Source: Anaerolineae bacterium (lineage in GTDB: Bacteria > Chloroflexota > Anaerolineae > Promineifilales > Promineifilaceae). From it: a DNA stretch of 54,897 nt. The notes beneath the pieces are model-generated. The model saw only the letters and a program-made list of their open reading frames with translations, did not search any database and was not told where the DNA came from. The first letter of the stretch is position 1. Each line of letters begins with the position of its first letter. This document shows, in pieces, positions 7,497 through 17,539 of the stretch. The DNA lies in the NCBI GenBank assembly GCA_023384415.1, contig JAHDWJ010000002.1:74566-129462 (forward strand). Direction: 5' to 3'. The position numbers were made by a program, and so were the translations under genes.

Positions 7497-9866
7497 CTAC
7501 TCATCCTCAGATGTCTCTTCTGGTCGGTCTACATAAATGTTAACGATGCCTGTAGGGGCTACATTGGCCCGCTCTGGGATGCGGCCGCCATCCCCATCAT
7601 CAAACTGATCCACCCCAAAATAAGCTGCCAACACATTTCGCACCACCGGACCAGCCCATTCTGACCCTTCCCCGCCATTAAATATAAACGCTACGACGGC
7701 AATTTCTGGGTTCTCATACGGGGCAAAGCCAACAAACCAGGCATGGGTAGGTAAAATTTGCCCTTCAATGCACCAGCCGCGCCGGATGGCAATATTGTCA
7801 CAATATTCGGCCGAGCCAGATTTTCCCCCGGTGACAATGCCAAAATCCTCTAACCAGGGGGTATAAACGCGGCCGGTACCCCCAAGTTGATTAACCAGCC
7901 ACATCCCTTCTTTGACAACCTCTAAGGTTTCCCGGCTCAGGTTGACCGGATTCAATACTTCTGGCTGGAAAACAAACTCCCCATTGGCATCAAACAAGAC
8001 GTTCACAGACACCTCATTCCGGGTCAACGGGTTTTTGTTCACATCCATATATTCTGTCTGCCCGTTATTCCCAGGCCGAGCCAACACATAATCGTTCCGT
8101 ACCCGGTCAAAAACAACAATGTTGCCATCCGCATCGGTTATGTGGTGGATGAGAGTAGGGCGATACAAAAACCCCCCATTAATAATGACATTGGTCATTT
8201 GCACCATCTGTAGAGGGGTGGTGGTGACAAACCCCTGACCAATGCCCATATTGTAATCATCTCCAGTTGACCACGGTTCGCCTCTATTGATCTGTTTCCA
8301 GGAGCGAGAAGGGTTGATGCCGGGGGCTTCAAGCGGCAGCTCGATCCCCTGAATACGCCCTAAGCCAAATTGATCGGCATAGTCATAAAGACGGTCTACC
8401 CCTAACCCCTCGATAAATTCCCCGTCTTGATTAAAACCCCCATTAACTTTATAAAAGTAGGTGTCGCACGACCAGGCGATGCCGGTGTACATGTTGACCA
8501 GGCCATGCTCACGGATGCCAAACTGGTTGAATATCCAGCAGATAAATGGCTGCACCCGCCCTGGATCGTTGGGGGCAAAGCGGTTGGGAATGAGGATTTG
8601 ACCGGGATCGTACAGTTGGCGTAGGGGAGAAATGACCCCTTCTTGTAACGCGGCCGCAGCGGTAATAACCTTATAAATAGACCCTGGCGGATATTGCCCG
8701 CCAACAGCATGGTTAAACATGGGCAAATATTCATTACGAGCCAGCCCCAGGTAATAATCCAGCGGTATCTCTGTAGCAAACCGGTTATTATCAAAGGTAG
8801 GGATATTGACCATAGCCAAAACTTCTCCCGTATCTGGGCGCATAGCAATTACCACCCCCTGCTCCACCTCCACCGGCTGGCCAAACCGGTCTACCCGCTG
8901 CCGCCGTTCCTCTATCGTTTCCAACAAAATATTATAAGCCACCTCTTGCAGCTCTGTATCTAACGTCAGGTGCAGGTTATAACCGGGAATAGGATCTATC
9001 TGCGCCCCAATCTGGCGCAGCTCCCGCCCCGTCCAATCTACTTCAATCACGCGCTGCCCTTTAACCCCACGCAGCCACCGCTCCATAGAAGATTCCAGAC
9101 CAAACAGCCCCACCCGATCATTTCGCAAATACCCAAGCTCCAAATAATTTTCATTGGGCAACGGCCCCATAAAGCCGATAAGGGAGGCCGTAAATTCGCC
9201 ATTGGGATACAGCCGTAATGGTTGAGGAATGACCTGAACTCCGGGTAAAAAGATGGATTCTTGAGCGATGGTATACGCTTCGGTAATGGTGACACCCCGT
9301 TTGATCGGTTCGGCCACAAAGGGGCGGAAGCTCACGGTGTCCACAATGTTCATAATGCTGTTGGGCAGCCGCTCGACCACACCGCTTTGGTCCAGGGTAT
9401 CCAGGGTGGACACGCCATATAACCCGGCCAGACGACTGTATTGCCCAACCAGTTCTGGGTCTGCGGCCGCCAAAAGTTCTTGCTGCTCTACCGTGTTGGT
9501 AATGGGGACACCGGTTAAATCAGACAGCCGCTCATACACCGCCATCCGCTCTTGTTCATTTCGGGGCAAAAAAGCTGGGGTGATGGTGATATTAAAACTC
9601 GGGGTATTATCAGCCAGCAGGTTGCCGTTACGATCAAAAATGACCCCTCGCGGGGCCGGAATGGGAATAGTAGCGATGCGGTTAGCATCAGCCAGGGCCT
9701 GAAACTGCTGCCCGCCGGTCTGTTGCAAATAAATAACCCGGTAAAGCAGGACCACAATGGCGGCGGCAATAATTGCCCGAAATAAAACTAATCGGGCTTG
9801 CATCCCTTTGTCTTCCTTGACTTGATCTAATTTTGGTTCGTCTAAATCCCAACCAATACGTGACAA
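7497..9866 (-). CDS. mrdA: Penicillin-binding protein 2 (peptidoglycan transpeptidase)
   Basis: A 789-residue class B PBP, longer than the usual 600-680, with a long linker in the transpeptidase half. One N-terminal membrane anchor (LVLFRAIIAAAIVVLLYRVI) is followed by the dimerization/pedestal domain and the transpeptidase domain. The nucleophile motif S-I-Y-K is at about residue 396, the second motif is S-C-D, and the third is K-S-G in TGGKSGSAEY rather than KTG. It cross-links side-wall peptidoglycan with the Rod complex. The TTG start is supported by AGGAG 8 nt upstream. It is last in mreB-mreC-mreD-mrdA. Confidence 0.93.
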   Translation of the reverse strand: MSRIGWDLDEPKLDQVKEDKGMQARLVLFRAIIAAAIVVLLYRVIYLQQTGGQQFQALADANRIATIPIPAPRGVIFDRNGNLLADNTPSFNITITPAFLPRNEQERMAVYERLSDLTGVPITNTVEQQELLAAADPELVGQYSRLAGLYGVSTLDTLDQSGVVERLPNSIMNIVDTVSFRPFVAEPIKRGVTITEAYTIAQESIFLPGVQVIPQPLRLYPNGEFTASLIGFMGPLPNENYLELGYLRNDRVGLFGLESSMERWLRGVKGQRVIEVDWTGRELRQIGAQIDPIPGYNLHLTLDTELQEVAYNILLETIEERRQRVDRFGQPVEVEQGVVIAMRPDTGEVLAMVNIPTFDNNRFATEIPLDYYLGLARNEYLPMFNHAVGGQYPPGSIYKVITAAAALQEGVISPLRQLYDPGQILIPNRFAPNDPGRVQPFICWIFNQFGIREHGLVNMYTGIAWSCDTYFYKVNGGFNQDGEFIEGLGVDRLYDYADQFGLGRIQGIELPLEAPGINPSRSWKQINRGEPWSTGDDYNMGIGQGFVTTTPLQMVQMTNVIINGGFLYRPTLIHHITDADGNIVVFDRVRNDYVLARPGNNGQTEYMDVNKNPLTRNEVSVNVLFDANGEFVFQPEVLNPVNLSRETLEVVKEGMWLVNQLGGTGRVYTPWLEDFGIVTGGKSGSAEYCDNIAIRRGWCIEGQILPTHAWFVGFAPYENPEIAVVAFIFNGGEGSEWAGPVVRNVLAAYFGVDQFDDGDGGRIPERANVAPTGIVNIYVDRPEETSEDE

Positions 9867-9955
9867 GATGGAAACTCCTGGGAGAGATTGAGAGAGTGGA
9901 GAATAGAGATTAGAAACTTCTCACTCGCCTACTCGTCCACTCGCAAATTCGCTCC

Positions 9956-10456
9956 TTATACCTCAATGGGGCGCGGCCGCAAGGCCTTCAATAAGCCATA
10001 AAAAAACCAATAAAAGGGCAAAACCAGCCCCCCATGCACCAATAGCAGCCGAGGCAAGTCACTGATTTGTTGCCAACTACTACTAAAACCCATCAGACGC
10101 AGCAAGAGAAGATAAACAAACAGCCAGATTAAAGTAGCAACCAGGCTAAGAATGACTGGCAAAACAAACCGGTTAATCGGCAGCGTTCGGTAAAGCAAAG
10201 CCACAACAATCACCGCACTCATAAAAGCTAAAGCAGACAATCCAACTGGCGTGATGGAAAAGAGATCGCTCAAAATGCCCGCGACAAAACCCCACAAAGC
10301 TCCTTCTTCCAACCCTTCTAACAAACCCCAGGCCACCGCCGCCAGCAGCATTAATTGAGGCACCACCCCCCACAAAGGAAAGCGGGGCAGCACAGATGTC
10401 TGGATGATGAGCAAAATTACCATGACAGGTAAAGCGAGGTAAAGGCTAAGACCCAT
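9956..10456 (-). CDS. mreD: Rod shape-determining protein MreD
   Basis: About 166 residues and almost entirely membrane-embedded, with five or six hydrophobic segments such as LYLALPVMVILLIIQ and VVPQLMLLAAVAWGLLEG. The family position between mreC and mrdA fixes the identity better than sequence does. MreD is part of the elongasome scaffold in the inner membrane. The ATG at 10456 begins the first membrane helix; an in-frame TTG at 10501 would add 15 polar residues. Neither start has a good Shine-Dalgarno. Confidence 0.85.
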   Translation of the reverse strand: MGLSLYLALPVMVILLIIQTSVLPRFPLWGVVPQLMLLAAVAWGLLEGLEEGALWGFVAGILSDLFSITPVGLSALAFMSAVIVVALLYRTLPINRFVLPVILSLVATLIWLFVYLLLLRLMGFSSSWQQISDLPRLLLVHGGLVLPFYWFFYGLLKALRPRPIEV

Positions 10457-10540
10457 AGGTTGTTGGCAAGTGCGCGAATAGTCGAGTGGATAATCTCTCA
10501 ATTTCCCGCTCTCTTGTTCTCACACTCTTCTATTCTTCCC

Positions 10541-11410
10541 TTACTGCCCAGGCAGCTCATCAAAAATAGTTGTGTCTACTGGGTCAAAATTGGTGATGAC
10601 AAAAACAGCCTCCAGGTTGTTGAAATCAACCGCCGGCTGAACAATGGCCTGCTGAAATAAGGCGGCCTCAGATCGCTGAACGTCAATAATCCGACCAATA
10701 GGTATATCAGCAGGGTATTTACCCCCTAAACCAGAGGTGAGTACCAGATCACCAATGGTTACAGGCGCTTCCAGGGTAATCCAATCCATGAGCAGGGTAC
10801 TGCCCAATCCCCCCCCTTGCAATACACCAGTAGCCCGTGATTCTCCCAAGCGAGCCGCCACGCTGCTGGTATTATCCGTAAGCAGCAGCACCTGAGATGA
10901 GCGGGAGCTGCTGCGATAAATGATGCCAACCAATCCCCGGGTACTTTCGACGGGCATACCAACAACAACGCCATCCAGAATGCCTTTGTCAATGATGAGG
11001 CTGCGAAAAGAAGGGCTGGTGTCGCGGGCAATGACCGATGCCAGGACACGATCTAAAGTGGGGTTGAGGCTGACGTAATCAAAATATTCGCGCAGAATCT
11101 GGTTTTCGGCCTGTACTTCGCGCAGGGCTTCTAGTTCCCGGCGCAGCATGTCATTTTCCTGGCGCAGCTGCTCAATTTGGACGCCAGCAAGCTGTAGGTC
11201 ACGCGGGCCAGCCAAAGCATCGGCATACGCATCGGTGCGACCGGCTGTCCAATCCATGAGAGCAGCAATGGGGTTACGAATAAAGGCGAAGGCTCCCTCA
11301 ACGCCTCTGGTCAAATCCATAACCAGGAGCAGCAAAGCCAGACCAAAGAGGAGACCGAAGGTGATCCAACGGATACGTTGGGTTGAATCGTTGTTACCAC
11401 CGAGGTTCAT
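10541..11410 (-). CDS. mreC: Rod shape-determining protein MreC
   Basis: A 289-residue bitopic protein with a membrane helix at about residues 15-32 (ITFGLLFGLALLLLVMD). A coiled coil at about 75-110 (IEQLRQENDMLRRELEALRE) is followed by the paired beta-barrel domains ending near TNFDPVD. MreC links cytoplasmic MreB to periplasmic PBP2 and stabilises the Rod complex. Length matches the family. It lies between mreB and mreD with short spacers. Confidence 0.93.
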   Translation of the reverse strand: MNLGGNNDSTQRIRWITFGLLFGLALLLLVMDLTRGVEGAFAFIRNPIAALMDWTAGRTDAYADALAGPRDLQLAGVQIEQLRQENDMLRRELEALREVQAENQILREYFDYVSLNPTLDRVLASVIARDTSPSFRSLIIDKGILDGVVVGMPVESTRGLVGIIYRSSSRSSQVLLLTDNTSSVAARLGESRATGVLQGGGLGSTLLMDWITLEAPVTIGDLVLTSGLGGKYPADIPIGRIIDVQRSEAALFQQAIVQPAVDFNNLEAVFVITNFDPVDTTIFDELPGQ

Positions 11411-11469
11411 TTTGACAGATGCGAAATGCTATTAAGAGAGAGTAGCTACTCGCTCACTCGCAAACTCGC

Positions 11470-12531
11470 TTAATGATGGGTGCTGCCTCGATCTAGTCCA
11501 ACTAGAACGCGGCTGTAACCATCCAGGTTTTCTAAAACTTTAGCCGCCCCACGAGCCACACAAGTCATGGAATCTTCAGCGATCCAGACGCGCATTTTGA
11601 CCACATCTTCGATCCGGTCTGCCAGGCCGCGAATTTGGGACCCACCTCCGGCCAGGCAGATACCGACTTCCATAAGGTCAGCTACCAGTTCGGGTGGGGT
11701 TTCATCCAGGGCATCGCGCACGGTGTCTACGATGATGTTGATGGAGGGGGCCATGGCTTCGCGCAGTTCGATGCTGCTGATTTCAACGCTTTGGGGCAGG
11801 CCGTTGATGAGGTTGCGGCCGCGTAAAGTCATAGTCAGCTCTTCTGGTAAGGGGAAGGCGGAGCCAATGCCAATCTTAGCCCGCTCGGCCATGCGCTCAC
11901 CGATGAGTAAATTGTATTTGTTGCGGGCATATTGGATGATGTCCTCATCCATCTCATCTCCAGCCACGCGGATAGAACGGCTGATGACAATGCCCCCCAT
12001 AGCAAAGACGGCCACTTCGGTGGTGCCGCCGCCGATATCTACGATCATGCTGCCCCGGGATTCGATAATGGGCAGTCCGGCTCCAATCGCGGCCGCCATC
12101 GGCTCTTCGATAAGATAGGCTTCCCGTGCCCCGGCGGAAATGGTGGCATCATAGACGGCCCGCTTCTCCACTTCGGTCACACCACTGGGTACCCCAACGA
12201 CGACTCGCGGCCGCGGAAACGGCACGAGCATCTGTTCATGGGCTTTTTCAATAAAATATTTGAGCATAGATTCAGTGATCTCAAACTCAGAGATCACCCC
12301 ATCGCGTAGGGGGCGGATGGCGACAATATCAGAGGGGGTGCGGCCTACCATCTCCCGCGCTTCGGCCCCGATAGCCAGGGAGCGACGTGTCCGCTTGTTG
12401 ATGGCAACCCAGGATGGTTCATTGATGATGATGCCCCGGTCACGCAAGCTGACCAGGGTATTGGCGGTGCCCAGGTCAATGCCAATATCCAATGAGAAGA
12501 AACCTAATATCCAATCTAATGGTCTAAACAA
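11470..12531 (-). CDS. mreB: Actin-like rod shape-determining protein MreB
   Basis: A 353-residue bacterial actin. IGIDLGTANTLV is the phosphate-1 motif, VVGVPSGVTEVEKRAV is typical MreB, IVDIGGGTTEVAV is phosphate 2, and ICLAGGGSQIRGL is the adenosine motif. It forms membrane-bound filaments that guide side-wall synthesis. The start is a TTG preceded by GAGGG; no closer ATG exists, and the N-terminal FRPLDWILGFF is an amphipathic or hydrophobic membrane-binding extension. First gene of the cell-shape operon. Confidence 0.95.
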   Translation of the reverse strand: MFRPLDWILGFFSLDIGIDLGTANTLVSLRDRGIIINEPSWVAINKRTRRSLAIGAEAREMVGRTPSDIVAIRPLRDGVISEFEITESMLKYFIEKAHEQMLVPFPRPRVVVGVPSGVTEVEKRAVYDATISAGAREAYLIEEPMAAAIGAGLPIIESRGSMIVDIGGGTTEVAVFAMGGIVISRSIRVAGDEMDEDIIQYARNKYNLLIGERMAERAKIGIGSAFPLPEELTMTLRGRNLINGLPQSVEISSIELREAMAPSINIIVDTVRDALDETPPELVADLMEVGICLAGGGSQIRGLADRIEDVVKMRVWIAEDSMTCVARGAAKVLENLDGYSRVLVGLDRGSTHH

Positions 12532-12687
12532 AGCAGTACCCTCTTTGAGGCAGGATTGTTACCTCATGTAACTCAGTCAGCAGTGAGCAGTAAGCTGTTG
12601 GTTTGGGCTTACGCGATGTCATTTAGAGGATGATCAATCGTAAATCTAAAATCATCACTCGTAAAGGCCAACGGCTCTGATCATGGC

Positions 12688-12696
12688 ATTATACCA
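12688..12696 (-). promoter_or_regulatory. Extended -10 promoter for mreB operon (candidate)
   Basis: On the minus strand the sequence reads TTGGTATAATGCC, an extended -10 (TGnTATAAT), about 160 nt upstream of the mreB start. The -35 region is weak. The leader between it and mreB holds an imperfect GAGG/CCTC hairpin near 12547-12566 and short pieces of intergenic repeat. Inferred from sequence only. Confidence 0.45.
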
Positions 12697-12761
12697 ACGG
12701 TGAGGGTGGGTAGCACAGAAAACGGGCGTTTAATGGATGTTTATCATAATCCGGGCGGAAA

Positions 12762-14765
12762 TTAGCTTAAGATTGGCTGAATGGTTGGGTTTGGTTGACG
12801 CGGCCGCACCGCCCCATTGCTGCCTTCCCCTTCTCCCTGATAGCGGAACTGGCTCATATACAGATCGTAATAATGCCCTTGTAAAGCCAACAGTTCCTCA
12901 TGGGTGCCCTGTTCTACGACTTCTCCTGCCTTCAGGAACAACACCTGATCGGCGTTGCGGATGGTGCTGAGACGGTGGGCAATGACAAAACTGGTGCGCC
13001 CGTCCAGTAGTTTGTCCAGAGCCGTCTGGATTTGCCGCTCGGTGCGGGTGTCTACGCTGCTGGTTGCCTCATCCAAAATGAGAATGCGCGGATCGGTGAG
13101 GATAACGCGAGCAATAGCTAACAACTGCCGCTGCCCCTGGCTGAGGCCAGACCCCCTTTCCCCCAAAACGGTGTCATACCCATCAGCCAGTTTGGTAATG
13201 AACTCATCGGCGCGGGCCAGTTTGGCGGCCGCGATCACTTCCTCGTCACTGGCGTCTGGTTTGCCATAGCGGATGTTGTTCATCACCGTATCGCTGAAGA
13301 GGAAGGTGTCTTGCAGCACAATCCCCATTTGCCGCCGCAGGGCACGGGCCTGGATGTCTCGCACATCGTAGCCGTCAATGAGGACGCGGCCGCGGCTCAC
13401 ATCCCAAAAACGAGGCAGCAGGTTAATAATAGTTGTCTTACCCGCCCCGGTTGGGCCAACTATGGCGATGGTCTCTCCCGGTTTGGCTTCAATATTGATG
13501 CCCCGCAGCACCGGTTCACCCGTGTTGTACTCAGCGTGAACATCTTCCAGGCACACATGCCCTTGAATAGAGGGCATAGCTATCGCCTCTGGCTTATCTA
13601 CAATATCTGGCCGTTCATCTAGCAGATTAAAAATACGCTCTGCCCCAGCGATGGCACTCTGGATATTGGTCCACAGCACCGAAATTTGCTGCACAGGCCG
13701 GTTGAACTGTTGGGTGTAACCAATAAAGGTAACGATGAGACCAATGGAGATGGTGGTGCCCATTAGCGGCTCCCCGCTTAAGATGATCAGCCCCCCCACC
13801 CCAGCGACAATAGCTAGACTGACGTACCCCAACGCTTCCAGGGTAGGGGCCAGAGCGGTGGTATATGCCTGGGCTTTGATGTTGGCGTCCCGGTTGGCGG
13901 CGTTGCTAACCCGGAACTGCTCAATGTTTTCTTCTTCACGGCTGAACGCCTGCACTTCCCGGACGGCGGCAATGCTCTCTTGCAGGTCAGCATTGACCGC
14001 CCCAATCTCTTTGCGGGCGCGGCGGAATGCTTTGCGGGCCTGGCCGGAGAACCAGCGGGTGGCAATGAACATGAGGGGCAAGGTGATCAGGCTAACCAGG
14101 GAATAGGGAATGCTTTTGCTCATCATGGTATAGACAATCCAGACGATGAGGAGAGCACCCTGGACGACGTTGACCAGGCCAAAGCCAAACACTTGCTGCA
14201 AGGTGTCGGTGTCGTTGGTGAAACGGCTCATAATATCCCCGGCCTCGTTTTTGCTGAAATAGCCGAGGGAGAGGCGATGGACATGCTCAAATACCTGGGC
14301 CTGCAAGTCGCGCAAAACGTGACTGCCTACCCAGCTCATCAGATAAAACTGGATGCCGGTGACGATGGATGAGATGATGTAGATGGCGACGATGATCAGG
14401 AGCAGCCGCCCCATCCCTTGCAGCAGTTCATCGCTGGTAGCCATGAGGTTGGGTTCGGTGTACCAGCAGTTGCTAAAGGCTGCGGCCGCGGAACCGGACG
14501 CGGCCGCGACATCAAACCCGGCGGGTGGGGTCATCTCCCCAATCATGCTGCGGGCAGCAAAGGGGCCTAAATAACAATCTACCACCTGCCCGGTCAGGTC
14601 AGGGATCACCACCTGCATATAGGTTCCGGAAATGACAAAAACAGCCACCAGGAGCAGTACCCAGGTGTAATGGTTAAAATACCCCCACAGGCGGCGCAGG
14701 GTGGTGCTGACCTTTTTGGCTTTCCGTTCTTCAACGGCGAAGAGCATATCTTGACGACCAAACAT
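12762..14765 (-). CDS. ABC exporter half-transporter, canonical ATPase site
   Basis: About 667 residues: an N-terminal six-helix exporter domain (residues 25-370) with an unusually long extracytoplasmic loop after the first helix, followed by an ATP-binding domain. Walker A is GPTGAGKTT, the signature is LSQGQRQ, and Walker B with catalytic Glu is ILILDEATSS. The ATG at 14765 follows AAGGATAA with a 6-nt gap, so the upstream 13 codons are not included. It pairs with the next upstream gene, whose Walker B lacks the Glu, forming a heterodimeric exporter of the TM287/288 type. Substrate unknown; drugs or lipids are typical of the family. Confidence 0.9.
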   Translation of the reverse strand: MFGRQDMLFAVEERKAKKVSTTLRRLWGYFNHYTWVLLLVAVFVISGTYMQVVIPDLTGQVVDCYLGPFAARSMIGEMTPPAGFDVAAASGSAAAAFSNCWYTEPNLMATSDELLQGMGRLLLIIVAIYIISSIVTGIQFYLMSWVGSHVLRDLQAQVFEHVHRLSLGYFSKNEAGDIMSRFTNDTDTLQQVFGFGLVNVVQGALLIVWIVYTMMSKSIPYSLVSLITLPLMFIATRWFSGQARKAFRRARKEIGAVNADLQESIAAVREVQAFSREEENIEQFRVSNAANRDANIKAQAYTTALAPTLEALGYVSLAIVAGVGGLIILSGEPLMGTTISIGLIVTFIGYTQQFNRPVQQISVLWTNIQSAIAGAERIFNLLDERPDIVDKPEAIAMPSIQGHVCLEDVHAEYNTGEPVLRGINIEAKPGETIAIVGPTGAGKTTIINLLPRFWDVSRGRVLIDGYDVRDIQARALRRQMGIVLQDTFLFSDTVMNNIRYGKPDASDEEVIAAAKLARADEFITKLADGYDTVLGERGSGLSQGQRQLLAIARVILTDPRILILDEATSSVDTRTERQIQTALDKLLDGRTSFVIAHRLSTIRNADQVLFLKAGEVVEQGTHEELLALQGHYYDLYMSQFRYQGEGEGSNGAVRPRQPNPTIQPILS

Positions 14766-14811
14766 TTGGTTTATCCTTGTCCGTTTTGGCCATGAATGGC
14801 CCAAATGAGCC

Positions 14812-14905
14812 CACTAAAAAAAGCCACAAATTTCACGAATGAACACGAATTTTTCTTTGCTAACTTTGCGCCTTCGCGTCTCTGCGCGACCTTTTTTCAG
14901 TAGAG
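14812..14905. repeat. Family-D dispersed repeat (copy 1)
   Basis: AT-rich then mixed sequence containing AAATTTCACGAATGAACACG, CTTTGCTAACTTTGCGCC and GTCTCTGCGCGACCTTTTTT in that order. The same blocks in the same order occur at 27399-27535, 28633-28715 and 50315-50420. It lies between the two ABC half-transporter genes. Not coding. Confidence 0.8.
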
Positions 14906-14980
14906 CCACAAATTGATACGAATGGTTCTTAGATAAGGTTTATCCTATGGATTAATAACTTCCCAGGAGCCTTCACAAGG

Positions 14981-16888
14981 TTAGACTTCAGCGAGTTCCT
15001 CCGCCAGAACCAGTTGTTCCTCATCCCCTACAGTCACATCTTCTTCCAGTTGGGAGTAATAAATTTCGGCGTAAACGGCACTGTTTTCGAGCAGATCGGC
15101 GTGGACGCCTTGAGCCACAATCCGCCCTTTGTCCAGGACGAGGATTTGATCGGCGTTGAGGACGGTGCTGATGCGCTGGGCGATGACGATGCTGGTGCGG
15201 CCGCGCATCAACTTATCTAACGCCTTCTGGATGTGGTATTCGGTACGTAAATCTACACTGCTGGTGGAATCGTCCAGAATGAGGATTTGTGGGTTGAGCA
15301 GCAGGGCACGGGCGATGGCGATGCGCTGTTTTTGCCCCCCGCTCAGGGTGGAGCCACGTTCGCCGACGGGGGTGTTGTACCCTTGGGGGAAGCTAGTGAT
15401 GAATTCGTGCGCGGCCGCAGCTTGAGCGGCCGCTACCACTTCCTCATCCGTTGCTTCTGGGCGACCAAAGGCGATATTGTCCCGGATGGTGCCGCTGAAC
15501 AGGGTGGTCTCTTGCAGGACAATGCCGATATTACGGCGCAAACTTTCCAGGGTGACATCCCGCACATCTTGCCCATCTAGCAGCACCTGCCCCTGGCTCA
15601 CATCATAAAAGCGGGGGATGAGGTTGATGATGGTTGTTTTGCCGCTGCCGGTTGACCCCAGCAGGGCGACGGTCTGCCCCGGTTGGGCGGTAAAAGAGAC
15701 ATCGGCCAGTACCGGATCAGCCCCGGCAAAGTAGCGGAAAGAGACATCTCTAAATTCAATCTCCCCTTGGACTGTCTGGAGTTCAACGGCGCCCGGCTTG
15801 TTTTCTACATCGTTGCGGGCGTCCAGAATCTCGAAAATACGCTCAGCACTGGCTGATGCCTGGGCCATGAGGGAGATGATGAACCCTAACTGCGCCAGGG
15901 GCAAGAACAGGTAGACCACATAAAGGCTGAATTTTTGCCACTCCCCCAGGGTGAGGGTGCCGCCGATAATTTGGCGGCCGCCAAAGTAGAGAATGGCTGC
16001 CTGCCCCAGGTTGGCAATCATAAAAATGAAGGGAAACAGGAAGGAGAAGACGCGAGCGATACGCACCCGCTGCTCCAATAACTCATCAATATTGACCCGG
16101 AAGCGGCCGCGTTCTTCTGGCTCACGGGCAAAGGCGCGTACCACTTTGATCCCGGCCAAATTTTCTTGCAAGGTGGTGTTAACCTGGGATAGCCGTTTTT
16201 GCACCTCAACGAACAGGGGTTGGGCGATGCTGCCAAACACAAAAAAGAGGCCAATCGCCAGGGGCAAAATGGGAATAACCACCAAAGTGAGCCGCCAGTT
16301 GGTGATAAAGAGAAAAATCATGGTCCCGGTAAGCAAGATGAACGCTTCCAGGGCCATAATCAACCCCTGGCCGATGAAGAGACGCAGCCGCTCCACATCG
16401 TCGGTGGCCCGGATCATCAGTTGACCGGTCTGGTTTTTATCATGGTAGCTGAAACTAAGCCGCTGAATTTTGGCGAAAAGGTCGTTACGCAGTTCGAAGG
16501 CGATGTTTTGGGAGAGGGTTTGGGCCAGGTAATTTTCAGCGAAGGCAAAGATCCCTCTGGCGGCCGCTAAAGCAATAACGATGAGACCAGCGGTGATGAT
16601 GATGCCCGGGGCCCGGTCTACCTCAGCTTGAATGCCACTTAAATCTAACCCTAACTGAGTAGCGGCCATCTCCCGGAACTCGGCCGGCAGATTGAGGATG
16701 GAAGCCTGGGTAGCACTGCTGATGATGTTGTCTATGATGCGTTGGATGAGTTGAGGGACAGAAAGCTGGGCCGCGGCCGCGATCAGTAACGCCCCTATCG
16801 CCGCCAACGCCACTCTGGGGTACCGCCCCAGGTACCGGATAGCCCGGCTGAGTGAGCGGTTGTTGGGACGTGAAGATGACATCTGCAT
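14981..16888 (-). CDS. ABC exporter half-transporter, degenerate ATPase site
   Basis: A 635-residue membrane-ATPase fusion with six membrane helices and a C-terminal ATP-binding domain. Walker A is GSTGSGKTT, the signature is LSGGQKQ, and Walker B reads ILILDDSTSS: Asp replaces the catalytic Glu. This asymmetry is the hallmark of heterodimeric exporters with one degenerate site, so it should work with the 667-residue partner downstream. ATG at 16888 has GGAG about 8 nt upstream. It follows a MarR regulator by about 80 bp, an arrangement common for drug efflux. Confidence 0.92.
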   Translation of the reverse strand: MQMSSSRPNNRSLSRAIRYLGRYPRVALAAIGALLIAAAAQLSVPQLIQRIIDNIISSATQASILNLPAEFREMAATQLGLDLSGIQAEVDRAPGIIITAGLIVIALAAARGIFAFAENYLAQTLSQNIAFELRNDLFAKIQRLSFSYHDKNQTGQLMIRATDDVERLRLFIGQGLIMALEAFILLTGTMIFLFITNWRLTLVVIPILPLAIGLFFVFGSIAQPLFVEVQKRLSQVNTTLQENLAGIKVVRAFAREPEERGRFRVNIDELLEQRVRIARVFSFLFPFIFMIANLGQAAILYFGGRQIIGGTLTLGEWQKFSLYVVYLFLPLAQLGFIISLMAQASASAERIFEILDARNDVENKPGAVELQTVQGEIEFRDVSFRYFAGADPVLADVSFTAQPGQTVALLGSTGSGKTTIINLIPRFYDVSQGQVLLDGQDVRDVTLESLRRNIGIVLQETTLFSGTIRDNIAFGRPEATDEEVVAAAQAAAAHEFITSFPQGYNTPVGERGSTLSGGQKQRIAIARALLLNPQILILDDSTSSVDLRTEYHIQKALDKLMRGRTSIVIAQRISTVLNADQILVLDKGRIVAQGVHADLLENSAVYAEIYYSQLEEDVTVGDEEQLVLAEELAEV

Positions 16889-16970
16889 AAATAACTCCAG
16901 AAGAAAGGATGAATGATGAGGGATGAATTAGGAAGGCGTCGCCTATTCGTCCACTCGCTTACTCGCCAGC

Positions 16971-17522
16971 CTATTCCCCGTTGCCGAAGGCCCGCCGCTG
17001 CCAGACGGGGCTTTCGTTGACTCGTTCTAGCAGGTGGCTGATGTTTTCTTTTTCCTCGTGGGTGAGGGTGTGAAAGCATTCATCCAGGGTGTGAAAATGC
17101 TGCCGGGCGTGGGTATGAACCAGATCGCGGCCGCGTTGGGTAATCTTCAGCAAAAATCGTCGTTTATCCTCGTGATCCAGCTCCCGTTCAATCAACCCTT
17201 CCTTCTCCAGGTTGGCGATCAAGGAACTGACTGTATTGCGGCTGATCCCCTGCCGTTCACTTAGCTCAGACGGGTTCATGGTCGGCGCATCCTCAAACTG
17301 TTCGGCAAACATGAGCAGCATCAAAATACGGTATTGGGCCAGAGAGAGGCCGGCCTCAGCCAGACTGGTTTCACTGATCTGGCGCAAAATGTGAGACGTA
17401 TGATGCAGCAGCCCTACCAGCCGCATCGTCCGATGGTCCGTTTCTGGGCTAAGCGATTTCCAGAAGCTGCGCCATTGCTCCTGTTTTTCTTTGCTGAGGC
17501 GGGTGAAGGGGGGTTTGCTCAT
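16971..17522 (-). CDS. MarR-family transcriptional regulator
   Basis: A 183-residue winged-helix regulator. The recognition helix region is NPSELSERQGISRNTVSSLI, followed by the wing (LIERELDHEDKRRFLLKITQ) and a C-terminal dimerization helix. It heads a transcript with two ABC exporter genes and probably represses it until a toxic ligand binds. A strong promoter and an inverted repeat lie just upstream (17540-17599), consistent with autoregulation. Confidence 0.92.
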   Translation of the reverse strand: MSKPPFTRLSKEKQEQWRSFWKSLSPETDHRTMRLVGLLHHTSHILRQISETSLAEAGLSLAQYRILMLLMFAEQFEDAPTMNPSELSERQGISRNTVSSLIANLEKEGLIERELDHEDKRRFLLKITQRGRDLVHTHARQHFHTLDECFHTLTHEEKENISHLLERVNESPVWQRRAFGNGE

Positions 17523-17539
17523 AGGTGCTGGTTGATCTT